From Cheiracanthium punctorium (lineage: Eukaryota; Arthropoda; Arachnida; Araneae; Cheiracanthiidae), in the NCBI GenBank assembly GCA_038373885.1, contig JAWZYV010002471.1, forward strand, positions 1 to 64,000: a stretch of 64,000 nt of DNA. The letters are read 5' to 3'. Shown here piece after piece: positions 63,061-64,000 of this stretch. Made by a program: the position numbers and the translations under genes. The notes under the pieces were generated by a model that was not told the DNA's origin, ran no database searches, and saw only the letters and a program-made list of their open reading frames with translations. The stretch's first letter is position 1. Every line of letters begins with the position of its first letter.

Positions 63061-64000
63061 TAGGGATGGACGCGAGACGCGAGAATTCTCGCATTGTCTC
63101 GCGTTCTCGCATTGTCTCGCGAGACGAGACGCGAGACGAGACAGGCATTTTTTTTGCGAGACGAGACGCGAGATGAGAAAGAAAATATTTTGCGGGACGA
63201 GACGCGAGACGAGACAGAGTCTTGTCTCGCGCGAGATTTCTCGCGAGAATTCTCGCATTTTTTTCCGTCTCGCATAAATACGATCTGAAAAGCGACAATT
63301 TGCCTGAAGCCTCTACCGTTTAACTTGCGTCTCCTTCGTTTTCGGTCCTGGTGTACTATCAGCACTCTACAATACGCACAAACACGTAACATTTAAAATT
63401 AGAACAGACGAGAGATATACAAAACACTTAAAGGAGAGGATAAAGAAAGAGGCGGAAAAAAAAGAAAACAGAGAAGAGTTGAAAGAAAAATAATAAGTAA
63501 ATAGGAAAGGCGGTACGGTATGTTCAAATCTGACCACTTTTAGACGGGGCCCGGGGCATTAAGTTTGGGGCCCCCCTTACTATCCCCTTTTTTACGCATT
63601 AAGCCCCTTTACTGAGCCCCCCTTTTTTAAGCATTTTAACCCAGTTTTGACCGCTGTTGTACTCGAAAATTGCATTTCAGTTAACTGTAGTTTTTGTATA
63701 CTTTAATCAAATCGTATTTATCACCCCCAAAAAATATCTCTAACTTGATCTAGTGATAGACAATTAGGTAATACCTATATTATAGAGGAAATTCAGTTTT
63801 TTCCCCACAATTACTATTTCAGTACATATGAATTTATAATTTAGATAATCGGGATATATATGGGCCCCCTTTTTCTTCAGGGGCACAGGACTACCGCCCC
63901 CCCTTGCCCCTGTGATAATCGCGTTTCGGGTATATCAGAGAGAGATTAGAAGTAGAGCAATTTGCATTCGCATTGATGCTTAGTCTGAGTAGGTTGAAAT
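63061..64000. mobile_element. Left end of a hAT-like element with GCGAGAC repeats, runs off window
   Basis: TAGGGATGGACGCGAGAC at 63061 resembles hAT termini seen elsewhere in this window (TAGGGATCGACC at 49875, TAGAGATGG at 46257). If so the 8-bp target is GGAGCAAT at 63053-63060, to be matched beyond 64000. The first 230 bases are built from GCGAGACGAGAC and TTCTCGCATTGTCTCGCG motifs in both orientations, a strong subterminal repeat cluster. The overlapping arginine/serine-rich frames (62972-63392) come from this repeat. Further right, GC-rich GGGGCCCGGGGCATTAAG near 63546 and GGGGCACAGGACTACCGCCC near 63880 look like ends of nested MITEs. Confidence 0.55.

Noticed and set aside
62972..63392. 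Several arginine/serine-rich frames on both strands
   Set aside because: They all arise from the GCGAGAC/CTCGC repeat cluster; frames open on both strands at once are expected from such repeats.

Overview
This is AT-rich, intron-rich, repeat-laden animal DNA. The best clue to the source is a tandem pair of cuticle genes near 17-27 kb. Their Rebers-Riddiford chitin-binding domains have the arachnid 'rigid cuticular protein' form (PYSFGY.IKD...GSYGF.D..GI.RQV.YVAD), so a chelicerate, most likely a spider, is suggested. All splice sites used here are GT-AG. No bacterial, organellar, CRISPR or rRNA features were seen.

Layout. 1-16 kb is transposon territory: a CAGGGCC-type hAT MITE, a possible Helitron replicase relic, a head-to-tail pair of a roughly 2.5 kb repeat (about 6.23-9.43 and 9.43-14.29 kb), and a tandem array derived from an endonuclease (GDFN) fragment. 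The second copy of the 2.5 kb repeat is split by a 2.3 kb P-element-like transposon that carries a spliced THAP-domain exon. 16.9-27.35 kb holds the two cuticle genes with TATA boxes, signal-peptide exons, RR-domain exons and poly(A) signals. A piggyBac-type palindromic MITE lies in the second gene's 3' UTR. 28.36-29.97 kb is a Helitron-type element built around nine copies of a ~155 bp repeat. 30-37 kb holds a SINE, several MITEs and piggyBac-like ends.

37.36-58.87 kb is one four-exon gene for a 151-residue UPF0488 (C8orf33/CG14286-like) protein. Its 16.1 kb third intron has absorbed two hAT elements with exact 8-bp target duplications, a pogo-like element holding a nested hAT MITE, a LINE reverse-transcriptase relic and a Tc1 element with doubled (IR/DR) ends. 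59-64 kb has a hAT transposase relic, an unrecognised decayed coding-like stretch, and the left end of another hAT-like element built of GCGAGAC motifs that runs off the window.

The three host genes do not form a pathway: two are secreted structural cuticle proteins and one is a conserved protein of poorly known function. Most of the window's information is the insertion history, readable from target-site duplications and nesting order. All comparisons were made by eye; no alignment or database search was run.
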